From Bifidobacterium breve (GTDB taxonomy: Bacteria; Actinomycetota; Actinomycetes; Nanopelagicales; Nanopelagicaceae), in NCBI GenBank assembly GCA_945885625.1, contig CAMCYS010000001.1, positions 62,001-126,000 on the forward strand: a stretch of 64,000 nucleotides of DNA, written 5' to 3'. Made by a program: the position numbers and the translations under genes. Under the pieces are notes generated by a model. That model was given only the letters and a program-made list of their open reading frames with translations, searched no databases and was not told the DNA's origin. The stretch's first letter is position 1. Every line of letters begins with the position of its first letter. This document shows positions 9,172-17,480 of the stretch, one piece after another.

Positions 9172-10169
9172 AGCTCGCCCCCCACAATTGAAATTAGTCG
9201 CTCGGCTTTTAGTTGAGTTTCATCCCATTCTGATTGAGCATTACTGCTCCATGTAATTCCGGCACCGGTACCAAAATTAATAAACTCACCTTCACGCCAG
9301 AAAGTTCTAATGGCGACCGAGAGCACAGCGCGATCACCATGAACCCAACCCAGAACACCACAGTATGTACTTCGCGGTGTTGGTTCGAGCTCGGAAATAA
9401 TCCGCTTGGCGGCACTTTTTGGTGCTCCACTTATTGATCCTGCCGGCAACAACGCTTTGAAAATCTCGGTCCAAGTAATTTCAGGTCGAAGCGTTCCAGT
9501 CACATCTGAGACTAAATGACTCAATCCCGGATGGTTTTCATCGCGCAATAAATCCGGAACTGCGATGCTGCCAGGAATACATATCTGGCCTAAATCATTC
9601 CGCATTAAATCAACGATCATTACATTCTCGGCTCGATCCTTACTGCCGAATTTTTCAGTCATCGATCGCTTAGTTCCTTTGATCGGTGAGGTCTTTATTC
9701 GATCACCATCACGCGTTAGAAAAAGTTCAGGAGAAGCTGAAGCAATCTCTAACTCTTCAAACCGCATGTAGCTAGCAAACGGCGCTGGATTCGATTTCAA
9801 GATATTGATAAAGGCGAGATCCAAAGTTGAGGAAGACTTGATACTCAACTTGCGACAAGCATTTACTTGATAAACCCCACCGTTTGCGATTTCGGTACGG
9901 ATCTTCTCCACATATGAGAGGTATTCCGATTCTGAAACACTGCTCTCCCATTTTCCAGAAATCTCAGCACTGGTTGTAACCGCCGAAAAGGGGGCATCAG
10001 TAATCGAGGCAAACTTAAATGCTCGGAACTCACCTTCATAAGTCGTGCTAACCGCCCAGAAACCGCCATCAGATAAACAACTCGGATCGCGACTTATCTC
10101 AACCAGATCACGCGCAAGTACCCCACCCATCCAAAATTGGGGCTGGACTGGCTCGGCGCTTTCGTTCAC
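9168..10169 (-). CDS. pabB: Aminodeoxychorismate synthase component I
   Basis: The 333-residue protein is a chorismate-binding enzyme that aminates chorismate to aminodeoxychorismate for folate. Key segments are SPIKGTKRS, VMIVDLMRNDLGQI, SGAPK and the late FGTGAGITW. It is shorter than the usual 450-470 residues: most of the N-terminal regulatory half is missing, while the catalytic half is complete. Similar short PabB proteins are common in PabB-PabC pairs. No glutaminase subunit (PabA) gene is nearby, so it must be supplied elsewhere, possibly shared with TrpG. Confidence 0.9.
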   Translation of the reverse strand: MNESAEPVQPQFWMGGVLARDLVEISRDPSCLSDGGFWAVSTTYEGEFRAFKFASITDAPFSAVTTSAEISGKWESSVSESEYLSYVEKIRTEIANGGVYQVNACRKLSIKSSSTLDLAFINILKSNPAPFASYMRFEELEIASASPELFLTRDGDRIKTSPIKGTKRSMTEKFGSKDRAENVMIVDLMRNDLGQICIPGSIAVPDLLRDENHPGLSHLVSDVTGTLRPEITWTEIFKALLPAGSISGAPKSAAKRIISELEPTPRSTYCGVLGWVHGDRAVLSVAIRTFWREGEFINFGTGAGITWSSNAQSEWDETQLKAERLISIVGGEL

Positions 10170-10189
10170 GCGCTAACCGTATGACCCCT

Positions 10190-10219
10190 TTGGCAGTTAC
10201 GCCTGAATTAGGATAGATT
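10190..10219 (+). promoter_or_regulatory. Candidate sigma-70-type promoter for tRNA-Gly/tRNA-Cys
   Basis: TTGGCA at 10190-10195 and TAGATT at 10214-10219 are separated by 18 bp and lie about 50 bp upstream of tRNA-Gly on the same strand. This is a visual match to -35/-10 elements only; no start site is known. Confidence 0.35.
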
Positions 10220-10270
10220 TCGCCCTCTGCCTGGCTTTCATTTCTGGTCAGGCACGAAAAAGCAATAAAT

Positions 10271-10343
10271 GCGGACGTAGCGCAGCTGGTAGCGCGGAAC
10301 CTTGCCAAGGTTCAGGTCGCGGGTTCGAACCCCGTCGTCCGCT
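10271..10343 (+). tRNA. tRNA-Gly (GCC)
   Basis: A complete cloverleaf of 73 nt. The acceptor stem GCGGACG pairs with CGTCCGC, the anticodon loop TTGCCAA reads GCC, and the T loop is GGTTCGAACC. The discriminator base is T and CCA is not encoded. It is the first of three tRNA genes in the same orientation in this region. Confidence 0.97.
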
Positions 10344-10348
10344 CGGAT

Positions 10349-10384
10349 ATACGGCCACCTGCCTTTCACAGGGGGCCGTATTTT
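10349..10384 (+). terminator. Hairpin between tRNA-Gly and tRNA-Cys
   Basis: ATACGGCC (10349-10356) pairs with GGCCGTAT (10374-10381) and is followed by a short T run. It begins six bases after tRNA-Gly and ends just before tRNA-Cys. It may end the Gly transcript or act as a processing signal in a joint precursor. Confidence 0.6.
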
Positions 10385-10387
10385 CAT

Positions 10388-10458
10388 GGTGGAATGGCCG
10401 AGAGGCGAGGCAAGGGACTGCAAATCCCTCTACACGGGTTCAAATCCCGTTTCCACCT
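10388..10458 (+). tRNA. tRNA-Cys (GCA)
   Basis: The acceptor stem GGTGGAA pairs with TTCCACC, the anticodon loop CTGCAAA reads GCA, and the T loop is GGTTCAAATCC. The discriminator base is T (U73), a cysteine identity element. The CCA end is encoded at 10459-10461, unlike in tRNA-Gly next door. Confidence 0.97.
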
Positions 10459-10562
10459 CCAGTTCTATTTTGGTCAACGGCAGATTCTATTTTTGCTGTA
10501 GCAAATTAATGGACTCGTCTTTTGCGTAAGTTTGCGCGGACTCATTCGTTTTGTTTATACCT

Positions 10563-10588
10563 TTACTGTGCACATTTGATTACTGTGC
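10563..10588 (+). repeat. Two direct TTACTGTGC repeats upstream of the ROK kinase gene
   Basis: TTACTGTGC occurs at 10563-10571 and again at 10580-10588, a 17-bp period, about 65 bp before the kinase start. Otherwise the 189 bp between tRNA-Cys and the kinase gene hold no recognised element. The pair could be a regulator site; this is a pattern match only. Confidence 0.3.
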
Positions 10589-10650
10589 GTCTATGTCAAT
10601 AGTCAACTCGCTTAATAAAGAGCGACCACAAATGAAAGCCCCGGTTTTAC

Positions 10651-11559
10651 ATGGGTAATCAATATGCGTTAGCAGTCGACGTTGGCGGAACAAAAATTGC
10701 GATTGCTCTCGTCGATGACGAATTACAGATAACTGAAAAGAAGACTATTCCTAGTCACGCGTCGACTGGATCTGAACTTTGGGAACGGATCGCAAATGCC
10801 ACAAATATGATTCTTCAAAAGACGCAAGGCGAAGTTGTCGGTATTGGAATTGGTTCAGCTGGTCCGATTGACTTAAACGCTGGAACTATCAGTCCAGTCA
10901 ACATTCCGATTTGGCGAGAATTTCCAATAGTTGAAAAGTTTCAACAAATTTCCAAAGTTGAACGAATAACACTCCACGGTGATGCAATGGCTCTCGCTCA
11001 TGCCGAACATAAAGTTGGATCTGGAGTTGGCTCACGCAACATGTTTGGAATTGTAGTTTCAACCGGAATCGGTGGTGGCCTAGTACTAGATAATAAACTT
11101 TTTGAAGGCGAGACCGGGAATACTAGTTTTTTCGGGCATAGTTCTATTGATTACAGTGGCGTACAATGCGTATGTGGCCGACTCGGATGCGTAGAGGCTT
11201 ATGCCAGTGGTCCGAGTATGGTCGCAGAGGCAAAACAACTTGGTTGGCGAAGTGAAGAAAACTCTTTCATTGGCTTAGCCGAAGCTGCTCGTCTGGGCGA
11301 CGGTATTGCGATAGCCGCTATTGATAGTGGCACTAGAGCGCTCGCAGTCGGTCTGGTGAATTTTGCTAGCAGTCTAGATATTGGCCACATTGTTATTGGT
11401 GGCGGTGTCGCCCAAGCGGGCGAGGTGTTCTGGGCCCCACTAATGAAACATATCCATGCCGAAACTGAATTCTTTAGCTTCCTAAAAAAACTGAAAGTTT
11501 CACCAGCAAAATTAACGACCGATGCGGGTTTAATCGGTGCTGCTCTTGGAGTTTTATAA
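10651..11559 (+). CDS. ROK family sugar kinase
   Basis: A 302-residue cytoplasmic kinase of the ROK family, phosphorylating a hexose or amino sugar with ATP. It has the phosphate-binding motif DVGGTK (10-15), the catalytic aspartate D111 in HGDAMA, G162-H163, and the zinc motif with C173, C175 and C180 (CVCGRLGC). There is no N-terminal helix-turn-helix, so it is an enzyme and not a ROK repressor. The cupin isomerase gene 32 bp downstream suggests mannose or fructose chemistry, but glucose and N-acetylmannosamine remain possible. The pair lies between tRNA-Cys and tRNA-Val. Confidence 0.88.
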   Translation: MGNQYALAVDVGGTKIAIALVDDELQITEKKTIPSHASTGSELWERIANATNMILQKTQGEVVGIGIGSAGPIDLNAGTISPVNIPIWREFPIVEKFQQISKVERITLHGDAMALAHAEHKVGSGVGSRNMFGIVVSTGIGGGLVLDNKLFEGETGNTSFFGHSSIDYSGVQCVCGRLGCVEAYASGPSMVAEAKQLGWRSEENSFIGLAEAARLGDGIAIAAIDSGTRALAVGLVNFASSLDIGHIVIGGGVAQAGEVFWAPLMKHIHAETEFFSFLKKLKVSPAKLTTDAGLIGAALGVL

Positions 11560-11591
11560 AATGAAATCATTAGCGAACTAGGAAGGTATAT

Positions 11592-11936
11592 ATGTCTCTC
11601 GAAAAGTCTGATCGTCCCTGGGGTAGTTATGAAGTTCTGGGCGAGTTTGCTGACTACAAGGTTAAAACAATCTGCGTAAAGCCTGGCTGTCGCCTTAGTT
11701 ATCAACGTCATGCCAAGCGAGCTGAACATTGGTTCATCGTGGCAGGCAATCCGGAAGTCACCATTGATGGCGTAATCAAAAATATAGGTCCAGGCGATTC
11801 AGTGCAGTTCCCGATCGGAGTCCTTCATAGAATCGCTAATCCGGGTGCGATCGATGTGATCTTCGTCGAAGTTCAGACCGGAACTTATTTTGGCGAAGAC
11901 GATATAGAACGCGTGGAAGATGACTACGGTCGTTGA
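11592..11936 (+). CDS. Mannose-6-phosphate isomerase-like cupin (type II)
   Basis: A 114-residue single-domain cupin matching the isomerase domain of type II phosphomannose isomerase/mannose-1-phosphate guanylyltransferases: RPWGSYEVL at the start, then KPGCRLSYQRH, AEHWFIVAG and IGVLHRIANPG, which supply the metal-binding histidines and glutamate. It would interconvert mannose 6-phosphate and fructose 6-phosphate. There is no fused guanylyltransferase domain. The AGGAAG ribosome-binding site lies just before the ATG. It forms a short operon with the ROK kinase, which could provide its substrate and link to GDP-mannose for PimA. Confidence 0.85.
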   Translation: MSLEKSDRPWGSYEVLGEFADYKVKTICVKPGCRLSYQRHAKRAEHWFIVAGNPEVTIDGVIKNIGPGDSVQFPIGVLHRIANPGAIDVIFVEVQTGTYFGEDDIERVEDDYGR

Positions 11937-11986
11937 ACCATTATTTATTGCAGCCATATCGCTTTAGCCGCTTAAATTTTAGACAT

Positions 11987-12015
11987 TTCGAGGATCTAGC
12001 TATGTGGGGTAATAT
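11987..12015 (+). promoter_or_regulatory. Candidate promoter for tRNA-Val
   Basis: TAATAT at 12010-12015 is a good -10 element, and TTCGAG at 11987-11992 lies 17 bp upstream as a weak -35. The expected start would fall a few bases before the tRNA at 12029. Confidence 0.45.
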
Positions 12016-12028
12016 TCGGCACACCCAC

Positions 12029-12100
12029 GGACGATTGGCGCAGCGGTAGCGCACTTCCTTGACATGGAAGGGGTCACTGGTTCGATCCCAGTATCGTCCA
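12029..12100 (+). tRNA. tRNA-Val (GAC)
   Basis: The 72-nt gene has acceptor stem GGACGAT pairing with ATCGTCC, anticodon loop TTGACAT reading GAC, T loop GGTTCGATCC and discriminator A. CCA is not encoded. It lies 92 bp after the isomerase gene and 8 bp from the convergent phosphotransferase gene. Confidence 0.96.
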
Positions 12101-12108
12101 CGCTCTAG

Positions 12109-13053
12109 TTAAAGTTGCAGGAACTTTTGAATTCGGCGTAAAGATTCTTCGAGGTACTCCGGAATCATGGCGCGATGTTCTTCATTTGAAGTTTCATACA
12201 AATAGTTAAGCAAGATAATTCGTCTTTGTATCATAAACATCTGCATCTGGCTTTCGGAATACTCGGGCAACGGAGCAACAGAGGAGTAGCCTTCCTTGAG
12301 CGCGGCATCCTGCTCTGGGGTATCGAGGTAATAGATAGCTGTTGCCAAGTCTTGAATCGGCAACCCGATACCGCAATCATCAAAATCGAAAACCGCTATC
12401 TGGCCTTCGCGCCACATGACATTCCACCCGTGGAGATCAGCATGAATGATCTGCGGTGAGTTCTGACGATAAAGCTCAATGATTTCTGACTTTATAACTT
12501 CTAATGCCTGTGCTATCAATGACTTTGCTTCAGGATCAAGCACGCTTTTCTCACTTAGCAGGAAATCTTCGGTCTCCCACATTGGGTCTTTAAAAGAGGG
12601 CAGCTCCGCGCCTGTTGGAAGCTTAAAATCCTTTGAACTCAAGTGCAGAGTCGCCATCGCTGCGCCTAGCGAACGGATCTGCTCAGGAGTCGGTTCATCG
12701 CCAAGTTCTTCGCCCTCTAACCAAGAATAGAGAACACATTTAAACTCACTACTTCCCAAAGCGTTAGCAATTATCGAAAAGTATTCACCCTTAGTATTTG
12801 AGATTGGCCGGGGCACCTTAACTCTTGCGTCATCACTCAGGAAATTAACCCACGCAATTTCGGCCTTGAGATTCCCGATGGATCTTGGTGAATTTATATT
12901 GACTCTAAGTGCGTAATGAGTCCCGTCCTTCGTCACAACTTTGAAGGTCGCGTTGTACTCATTATTGATCAAAGCCACTTCCTTGATTTCGAGTGGGTAA
13001 GACCCGAGCGCTCTGTTCGCTATTGCGAGCAAATCTGCTTCTGTATAGCTCAT
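12109..13053 (-). CDS. Aminoglycoside phosphotransferase-fold kinase
   Basis: A 314-residue protein of the APH/choline kinase/homoserine kinase-like superfamily. It has the catalytic loop H204-A-D206-L-H-G-W-N211 and the metal-binding FDFDD (about 222-226), with an N-lobe NEYNATFKV glycine-loop equivalent near residue 31 and a lysine/arginine at ALRV. The substrate cannot be told from sequence; small-molecule alcohol phosphorylation is more likely than drug resistance in this core setting. It lies 47 bp after the M3 peptidase gene on the same strand. Confidence 0.82.
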   Translation of the reverse strand: MSYTEADLLAIANRALGSYPLEIKEVALINNEYNATFKVVTKDGTHYALRVNINSPRSIGNLKAEIAWVNFLSDDARVKVPRPISNTKGEYFSIIANALGSSEFKCVLYSWLEGEELGDEPTPEQIRSLGAAMATLHLSSKDFKLPTGAELPSFKDPMWETEDFLLSEKSVLDPEAKSLIAQALEVIKSEIIELYRQNSPQIIHADLHGWNVMWREGQIAVFDFDDCGIGLPIQDLATAIYYLDTPEQDAALKEGYSSVAPLPEYSESQMQMFMIQRRIILLNYLYETSNEEHRAMIPEYLEESLRRIQKFLQL

Positions 13054-13100
13054 GGTTGATTAAAACCTTTACTGGTTTCGATTGAGTTTTCAGGACCGCA

Positions 13101-15137
13101 TCAGGCTTGCTGAGTCAAGCCTCTACGTCTTAGCAGAGGTTCAATTTGCGCATCTCGGCCTCGGAAATTCCGGAACATCTGCATTGAGTCAACTGACCCA
13201 CCACGACTCATTAGCGTGTTGCGGAAATGGTCACCGTTTTTGCGCGATAAACCACCGTTTTCCTTAAACCATTCGACCGTATCGGCATCTAATACTTCAC
13301 TCCAGATATAGCCGTAGTAACCGGCTGAGTATCCGCCTGCGAAAATATGGGAAAAGTAGGAGGATCGGTATCTAGTTGGTACCGGTGCATAGTCCAACCC
13401 ATAATCGCGGATTGCTTGATCCTCAAACTCTGAAACGCTAGTCACCTTCGAGATATCTTCAAGTGAGTGCCAAGCTAGATCGAGAATTGCTGCTGCTAAA
13501 TAACTTGTAGTTGCGTGACCTTCATTAAATGTCGAAGATTCATTTAACTTTTCCACCCATTCTTGCGGGAGTCGCTCCCCTGTCTGATAGTGAATGGCAT
13601 AGTTATCTAGCACTTCTGGCCACAAAATCCACATTTCATTTACTTGCGATGGAAATTCAACGAAGTCTCTCTGCACCGCGGTGCCTGAAACCCGTGGATA
13701 GGTAACGTTTGAAAGTAGGCCATGGATTGCGTGTCCGAATTCATGGAAGAGCGTTGTCGTCTCGGAATAAGAAAGCAGAGTTGGTTCACCCTTAGGTGGC
13801 TTTGAGATATTCATATTGTTTACCACAACGGGCTTCTGATCAAGCAGTCTGCTCTGTCGAACTAGTGAGTTCATCCAGGCTCCACCACGCTTGGAATCTC
13901 GAGTGTAGAAATCACCAATGTATAGACCTACAGCAGATCCATCTTCATTGAATACTTCAAAGACTCTTGCCTCAGGATGATAGCCAACTAAGTCTGGACG
14001 CTCTTTAAAAGTTAACCCATATAGTTTTTCTGCGGCAAAGAAAACACCATTTACGAGCACGCTCTCTAACTCAAAGTATGGCTTCATCGCAGCGGTATCT
14101 AGGGAGTATTTCTCAGCTCTTACTTTTTCGGTGTAGAAATCCCAATCCCAGCTCGCTAAGTCATAAGACTCAGCTCGCGAAATGATTTCTTGGATATCTT
14201 GACCTTCGCGTTGCGCGTTCTTCACTGCAGCCGGAGCTAACTTGCGCAACATTGCGTGCACATTGGCTGGGTTCGCAGCAGTTTGTTCCTGAAGGACAAA
14301 CTCGGCGTGTGTTTTTAGGCCAAACAATTTTGCTCTCTCAGCTCTTAGCTTGACCGTGTTGAGCAGAACTTCTTTTGTGTCATTCTCGTTATTTCGATCT
14401 CCTTTGAGAAGAGAATTCTTCATAACTTTTTCACGAAGCGCACGGTTCTTCAACGAACTCAGCAAGGGGTGCCCAGTGAAATTCATTGCTGTGATCAACC
14501 ATTTATCTTTCAAGCCGCGCGACTCAGCAGCAGCTCTGCAGGCCGCAATCTGATTCTCGGTCAATCCATCAAGTTCGCTCAAGTCTTCGACGACAACTGC
14601 AAGATCATTTGTATCGGCAAGTAACTTCTTGCCAAATTGAGTCTGTAGCGAAGAGAGTTCTTCGTTTATCTGCTTTACCCGATCGCGACTTGCTTCGCTT
14701 AATTCAGCGCCAGCATGAGCGAAATCTCGGAAGTAGCGTTCAACTAACCAAGCTTGTTCTTCAGTTAGATTCGACGCGTTCTCACTTAGGTGCTTGATGC
14801 GTGAAAAGAGCTGCGGATTGAGTCGAATCGCATCTGAGTGAGCTGCGAGCTTAGGGGCAATCTCGGCCTCAATGGCATCGATTCGATCATTGGTGTCACT
14901 TGATGACTTGTTATAAAAAACGTAGAGGACGCGATTTAGGGTCGCGCCGCTGCGCTCTAGCGCTTCAATGGTGTTTTCAAAAGTAACCTCGACTTGGGCC
15001 AAAATCTCAGCAATCTCCGCTAACTGTTCCTCGGTCCCCGCATAAAACGCTTCGAGGTAGTGAGCTTCAGTGATCAGAGCAAAGGGAGGTAACTCATATT
15101 CCAGCGTGGATTTCAAAAGGAACGGGTTTGTACTCAT
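13101..15137 (-). CDS. M3 family metallopeptidase (peptidyl-dipeptidase Dcp-like)
   Basis: A 678-residue zinc peptidase that degrades short peptides in the cytoplasm. The zinc site is HEFGH at 465-469 with a downstream glutamate about residue 494 (DFVEFPSQ), and RYRSSYFSHIFAGGYSAGY near the C-terminus is the substrate-binding region of M3A enzymes. I use the ATG at 15137 because it is preceded by a strong GGGGAGAG ribosome-binding site; the longer open frame to 15380 adds low-quality sequence. It stands divergent to a peptide importer, and hydrolysis of the imported peptides is an attractive role. Confidence 0.93.
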   Translation of the reverse strand: MSTNPFLLKSTLEYELPPFALITEAHYLEAFYAGTEEQLAEIAEILAQVEVTFENTIEALERSGATLNRVLYVFYNKSSSDTNDRIDAIEAEIAPKLAAHSDAIRLNPQLFSRIKHLSENASNLTEEQAWLVERYFRDFAHAGAELSEASRDRVKQINEELSSLQTQFGKKLLADTNDLAVVVEDLSELDGLTENQIAACRAAAESRGLKDKWLITAMNFTGHPLLSSLKNRALREKVMKNSLLKGDRNNENDTKEVLLNTVKLRAERAKLFGLKTHAEFVLQEQTAANPANVHAMLRKLAPAAVKNAQREGQDIQEIISRAESYDLASWDWDFYTEKVRAEKYSLDTAAMKPYFELESVLVNGVFFAAEKLYGLTFKERPDLVGYHPEARVFEVFNEDGSAVGLYIGDFYTRDSKRGGAWMNSLVRQSRLLDQKPVVVNNMNISKPPKGEPTLLSYSETTTLFHEFGHAIHGLLSNVTYPRVSGTAVQRDFVEFPSQVNEMWILWPEVLDNYAIHYQTGERLPQEWVEKLNESSTFNEGHATTSYLAAAILDLAWHSLEDISKVTSVSEFEDQAIRDYGLDYAPVPTRYRSSYFSHIFAGGYSAGYYGYIWSEVLDADTVEWFKENGGLSRKNGDHFRNTLMSRGGSVDSMQMFRNFRGRDAQIEPLLRRRGLTQQA

Positions 15138-15462
15138 CGGTTTCTCTCCCCTATCGAGATTTCTCGGCCTTTTAGGGCAATTTTCAGGCTCGGCGCTCTT
15201 GGTAAACCTAGCACCTTGACTTACCCCCGCTTTTTTCCTGATAGCCGAGACACGCTTGTCGTTGGCTAATAACCTGATCGCTCCTTGAGGTCCCAGCCCT
15301 TTTCCACGAGTGGAAATGCCACCAAAGTGCCTCATTTGGGGGTAGCCAAAGCGGAAAAATTCACCTATTCTTCCCCACAAAGGCCCGATTAATACATCTC
15401 TATTTCACTCGTTGAAGCCGGTGTAGTCCGTCGTGGTCCAAACTAAAAGGAGACAAATAAGC
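15138..15462. other. 325-bp divergent intergenic region between the peptidase and peptide-importer genes
   Basis: This is the longest non-coding stretch in the window. It must carry the promoters of both flanking transcripts. A perfect 16-bp inverted repeat is at 15301-15316. The sequence TAATAC lies in GATTAATACATC about 70 bp before the binding-protein start, a plausible -10. I see no RNA gene or riboswitch in it. Confidence 0.6.
15301..15316. promoter_or_regulatory. Perfect inverted repeat, candidate operator
   Basis: TTTCCACGAGTGGAAA is TTTCCAC, a 2-bp spacer and GTGGAAA, a shape typical of dimeric regulator sites. It lies between the divergent peptidase and importer genes. No regulator gene is adjacent, so the assignment is tentative. 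Confidence 0.35.
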
Positions 15463-17331
15463 ATGAGAAGAAACTTGGCAATTCGTGCCTTGGCAACGGC
15501 GGCATCAACTGCCCTCCTTGCCGGAGCCTTTTCTGCGGGTGCGCTGACTTCAGCGCAAGCTGCAACAAAATCGACAGTAACTCTGCTCTCAACTGCAGAC
15601 ATTTCATCATTGAACTCAAGCACAAGCAACGGAAATACTTCGTACAACGCATTGTCAGGTTCTTTGACTGGAATGGGTTTCACATATTACAACTCAGATG
15701 CCAAGTTGGTTATGAATACCAAGTTTGGATCAATGAAGGTTGTAAAGCAGACACCTAAGGATTTCCAGATTCAGTACACAGTGGCAAAGGGACAAACATG
15801 GTCAGACGGCACACCAATTGATGCTGTCGATCTACTCCTTTCACACGTTATCTCTTCTGATCAGTATTCAAAGGATGCTGGTCTTGGTGATCCAGCCGGC
15901 GACGGTGCACCAGCTTTCGATAGCGTTGGCTACGGCGGAACCTACGGAACAAACGTTGTTGGTCTTCCAAAAGTTGGCAGCGACAAGATGACGCTTACAG
16001 TTAAGTTCAAGAATCCGCTACCAGACTGGGAGCTATTGGCCCCAGGACCAAGCCCAGTACATGCTCTTTCATTGATGGCAGATGGCAAGAAGGGTCTACA
16101 GTCTGCTGCAGTTAACGCAGCAGCAAAAGCCAAGTTCCTTAAGGCATTCACAAGCAAGAACACTGCACAACTTAAGAAAATGGGAACTGTCTGGACTACT
16201 GGTTACAACGTAACTAGCGTTGACTCATCAACTAACAAGCTCCTGCTTATCTCAAACGGTGGCTTTATTGTTTCTAAGTTCACATTCGGTGACTCAATGG
16301 TCTTGGTTCGTAATCCCAAGTACAACTCTGGTCCTGCAATGGCTAAGAAGAACCCAATCAAGACAGTCGTAATCAAGATCATCAAGGACAACACTGCATC
16401 AGTGCAGGCGCTTCGAAATGGTGATATCGATATTTACTACAACACACTTCCAACTGGAAATGACAAAATCTCTCTATCAGCAATGCCTAATGTCACGACA
16501 CTGACTAGAACCGGTGGAAACTACTCTCATATGCACATTCGTGTAGATGCAAAGCAGGGTCTTACCGATACCTACTCAGGAATCTTTGCTGGTAACGGAA
16601 CACGCGCCAAGGATCTTCGTAAGGCCTTGTTGCTAGCTACACCTCGTGATCAAGCAGTAGATGTATTGATCAAGCCTGTAAAGGAAGATGCAACACCTTT
16701 GGATACACAGTTTGCATTCCAGGGAACACCTGAATACAACACACTTACCAAGGGATCGGGCGTAGCTATCTATAGCAAGCCACAAGCTGAGCGTACAGCT
16801 GAAGCTTTGGCACTTGTTAAGAAGTACTACCCAGAGGCATCTGAATCAAACCCATTGGCTAAATTCAAGTTCCTCCACTACAACACCACCGTACGTAACA
16901 ACATCGCTAAGCTCTTCTCAGCTGAATGGAAGAAGGCTGGATTTGATGTTGAAGATGTTGCTTTGACTGATACATTCTTCGATGACATTTCATATGCCAA
17001 GTACGATGTAACAATGTACGGCTTCGGTTTGAATAGCATCAGCCAGTCAAACGGAACTGAAATCTTCAAGTCAGATGGTGGAAACAACAACTGGGGTTGG
17101 AACGATTCAGCCCTTGACGCTCTCATGACAAGCCTTCAGAGTGAGATCCTCACTCCGGCTCAAGTTACAGCCAAGCGTTTGGCTGCTGACAAGATCATCA
17201 TGAAGAACTACTGGGGTCTCGCGTTGTATGCAAATCCAACGATTACTGCATTCAACAAAGACCTGAAGAACGTCAAGCCAGCACCAGTTGGTAATAACAT
17301 CACTTGGAACTTCTTCGAGTGGTCTTATTAA
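15463..17331 (+). CDS. Peptide/oligopeptide ABC transporter substrate-binding protein (family 5)
   Basis: A 622-residue extracytoplasmic binding protein of the SBP_bac_5 (DppA/OppA) family; QTWSDGTPIDAVDLLLSH is the typical family block and KKAGFDVE with a late WGLALYANP support it. The N-terminus is a Sec signal ending in an AQAA cleavage site, without a lipobox cysteine, unusual for a Gram-positive binding protein. The ATG at 15463 follows AAGGAGA. Codons such as AAG, AAC and TTC appear enriched relative to neighbours, as expected of a highly expressed gene. It is followed by a long hairpin and then the permease genes. Confidence 0.93.
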   Translation: MRRNLAIRALATAASTALLAGAFSAGALTSAQAATKSTVTLLSTADISSLNSSTSNGNTSYNALSGSLTGMGFTYYNSDAKLVMNTKFGSMKVVKQTPKDFQIQYTVAKGQTWSDGTPIDAVDLLLSHVISSDQYSKDAGLGDPAGDGAPAFDSVGYGGTYGTNVVGLPKVGSDKMTLTVKFKNPLPDWELLAPGPSPVHALSLMADGKKGLQSAAVNAAAKAKFLKAFTSKNTAQLKKMGTVWTTGYNVTSVDSSTNKLLLISNGGFIVSKFTFGDSMVLVRNPKYNSGPAMAKKNPIKTVVIKIIKDNTASVQALRNGDIDIYYNTLPTGNDKISLSAMPNVTTLTRTGGNYSHMHIRVDAKQGLTDTYSGIFAGNGTRAKDLRKALLLATPRDQAVDVLIKPVKEDATPLDTQFAFQGTPEYNTLTKGSGVAIYSKPQAERTAEALALVKKYYPEASESNPLAKFKFLHYNTTVRNNIAKLFSAEWKKAGFDVEDVALTDTFFDDISYAKYDVTMYGFGLNSISQSNGTEIFKSDGGNNNWGWNDSALDALMTSLQSEILTPAQVTAKRLAADKIIMKNYWGLALYANPTITAFNKDLKNVKPAPVGNNITWNFFEWSY

Positions 17332-17352
17332 AGACTATCTAGATTAAGTAAT

Positions 17353-17403
17353 AGCAAAAGAAACTGGGATGTCCTTCTGGGCATCCCAGTTTCTTTTGCT
17401 TCG
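17353..17403 (+). terminator. Long perfect hairpin after the binding-protein gene
   Basis: A 19-bp perfect stem (17353-17371 with 17382-17400) encloses a 10-nt loop; the 3' arm is T-rich (TTTCTTTTGCT). It lies between the binding-protein gene and the permease genes. Partial termination or 3'-end stabilisation here would give more binding protein than permease. The stem ends in GCT and not a pure T run, so it may be leaky. Confidence 0.75.
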
Positions 17404-17480
17404 ATGCTAGACTTGTTCACATTCGTCGCACCTTCTGGTGTCTAAAAGAGTTGCGGTTATGCCGCGGTCAGGGTGAAGCT

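Noticed and set aside
11199-11729. A 176-codon open frame on the minus strand
   Set aside because: It overlaps the end of the ROK kinase and the start of the cupin isomerase, both well supported on the plus strand.
10388-12028. Integrative element next to tRNA-Cys
   Set aside because: There is no integrase and no copy of the tRNA 3' end at the far side of the two-gene module.
12109-13053. Aminoglycoside resistance gene
   Set aside because: The kinase fold is shared with many metabolic kinases; there is no mobile element or resistance context.
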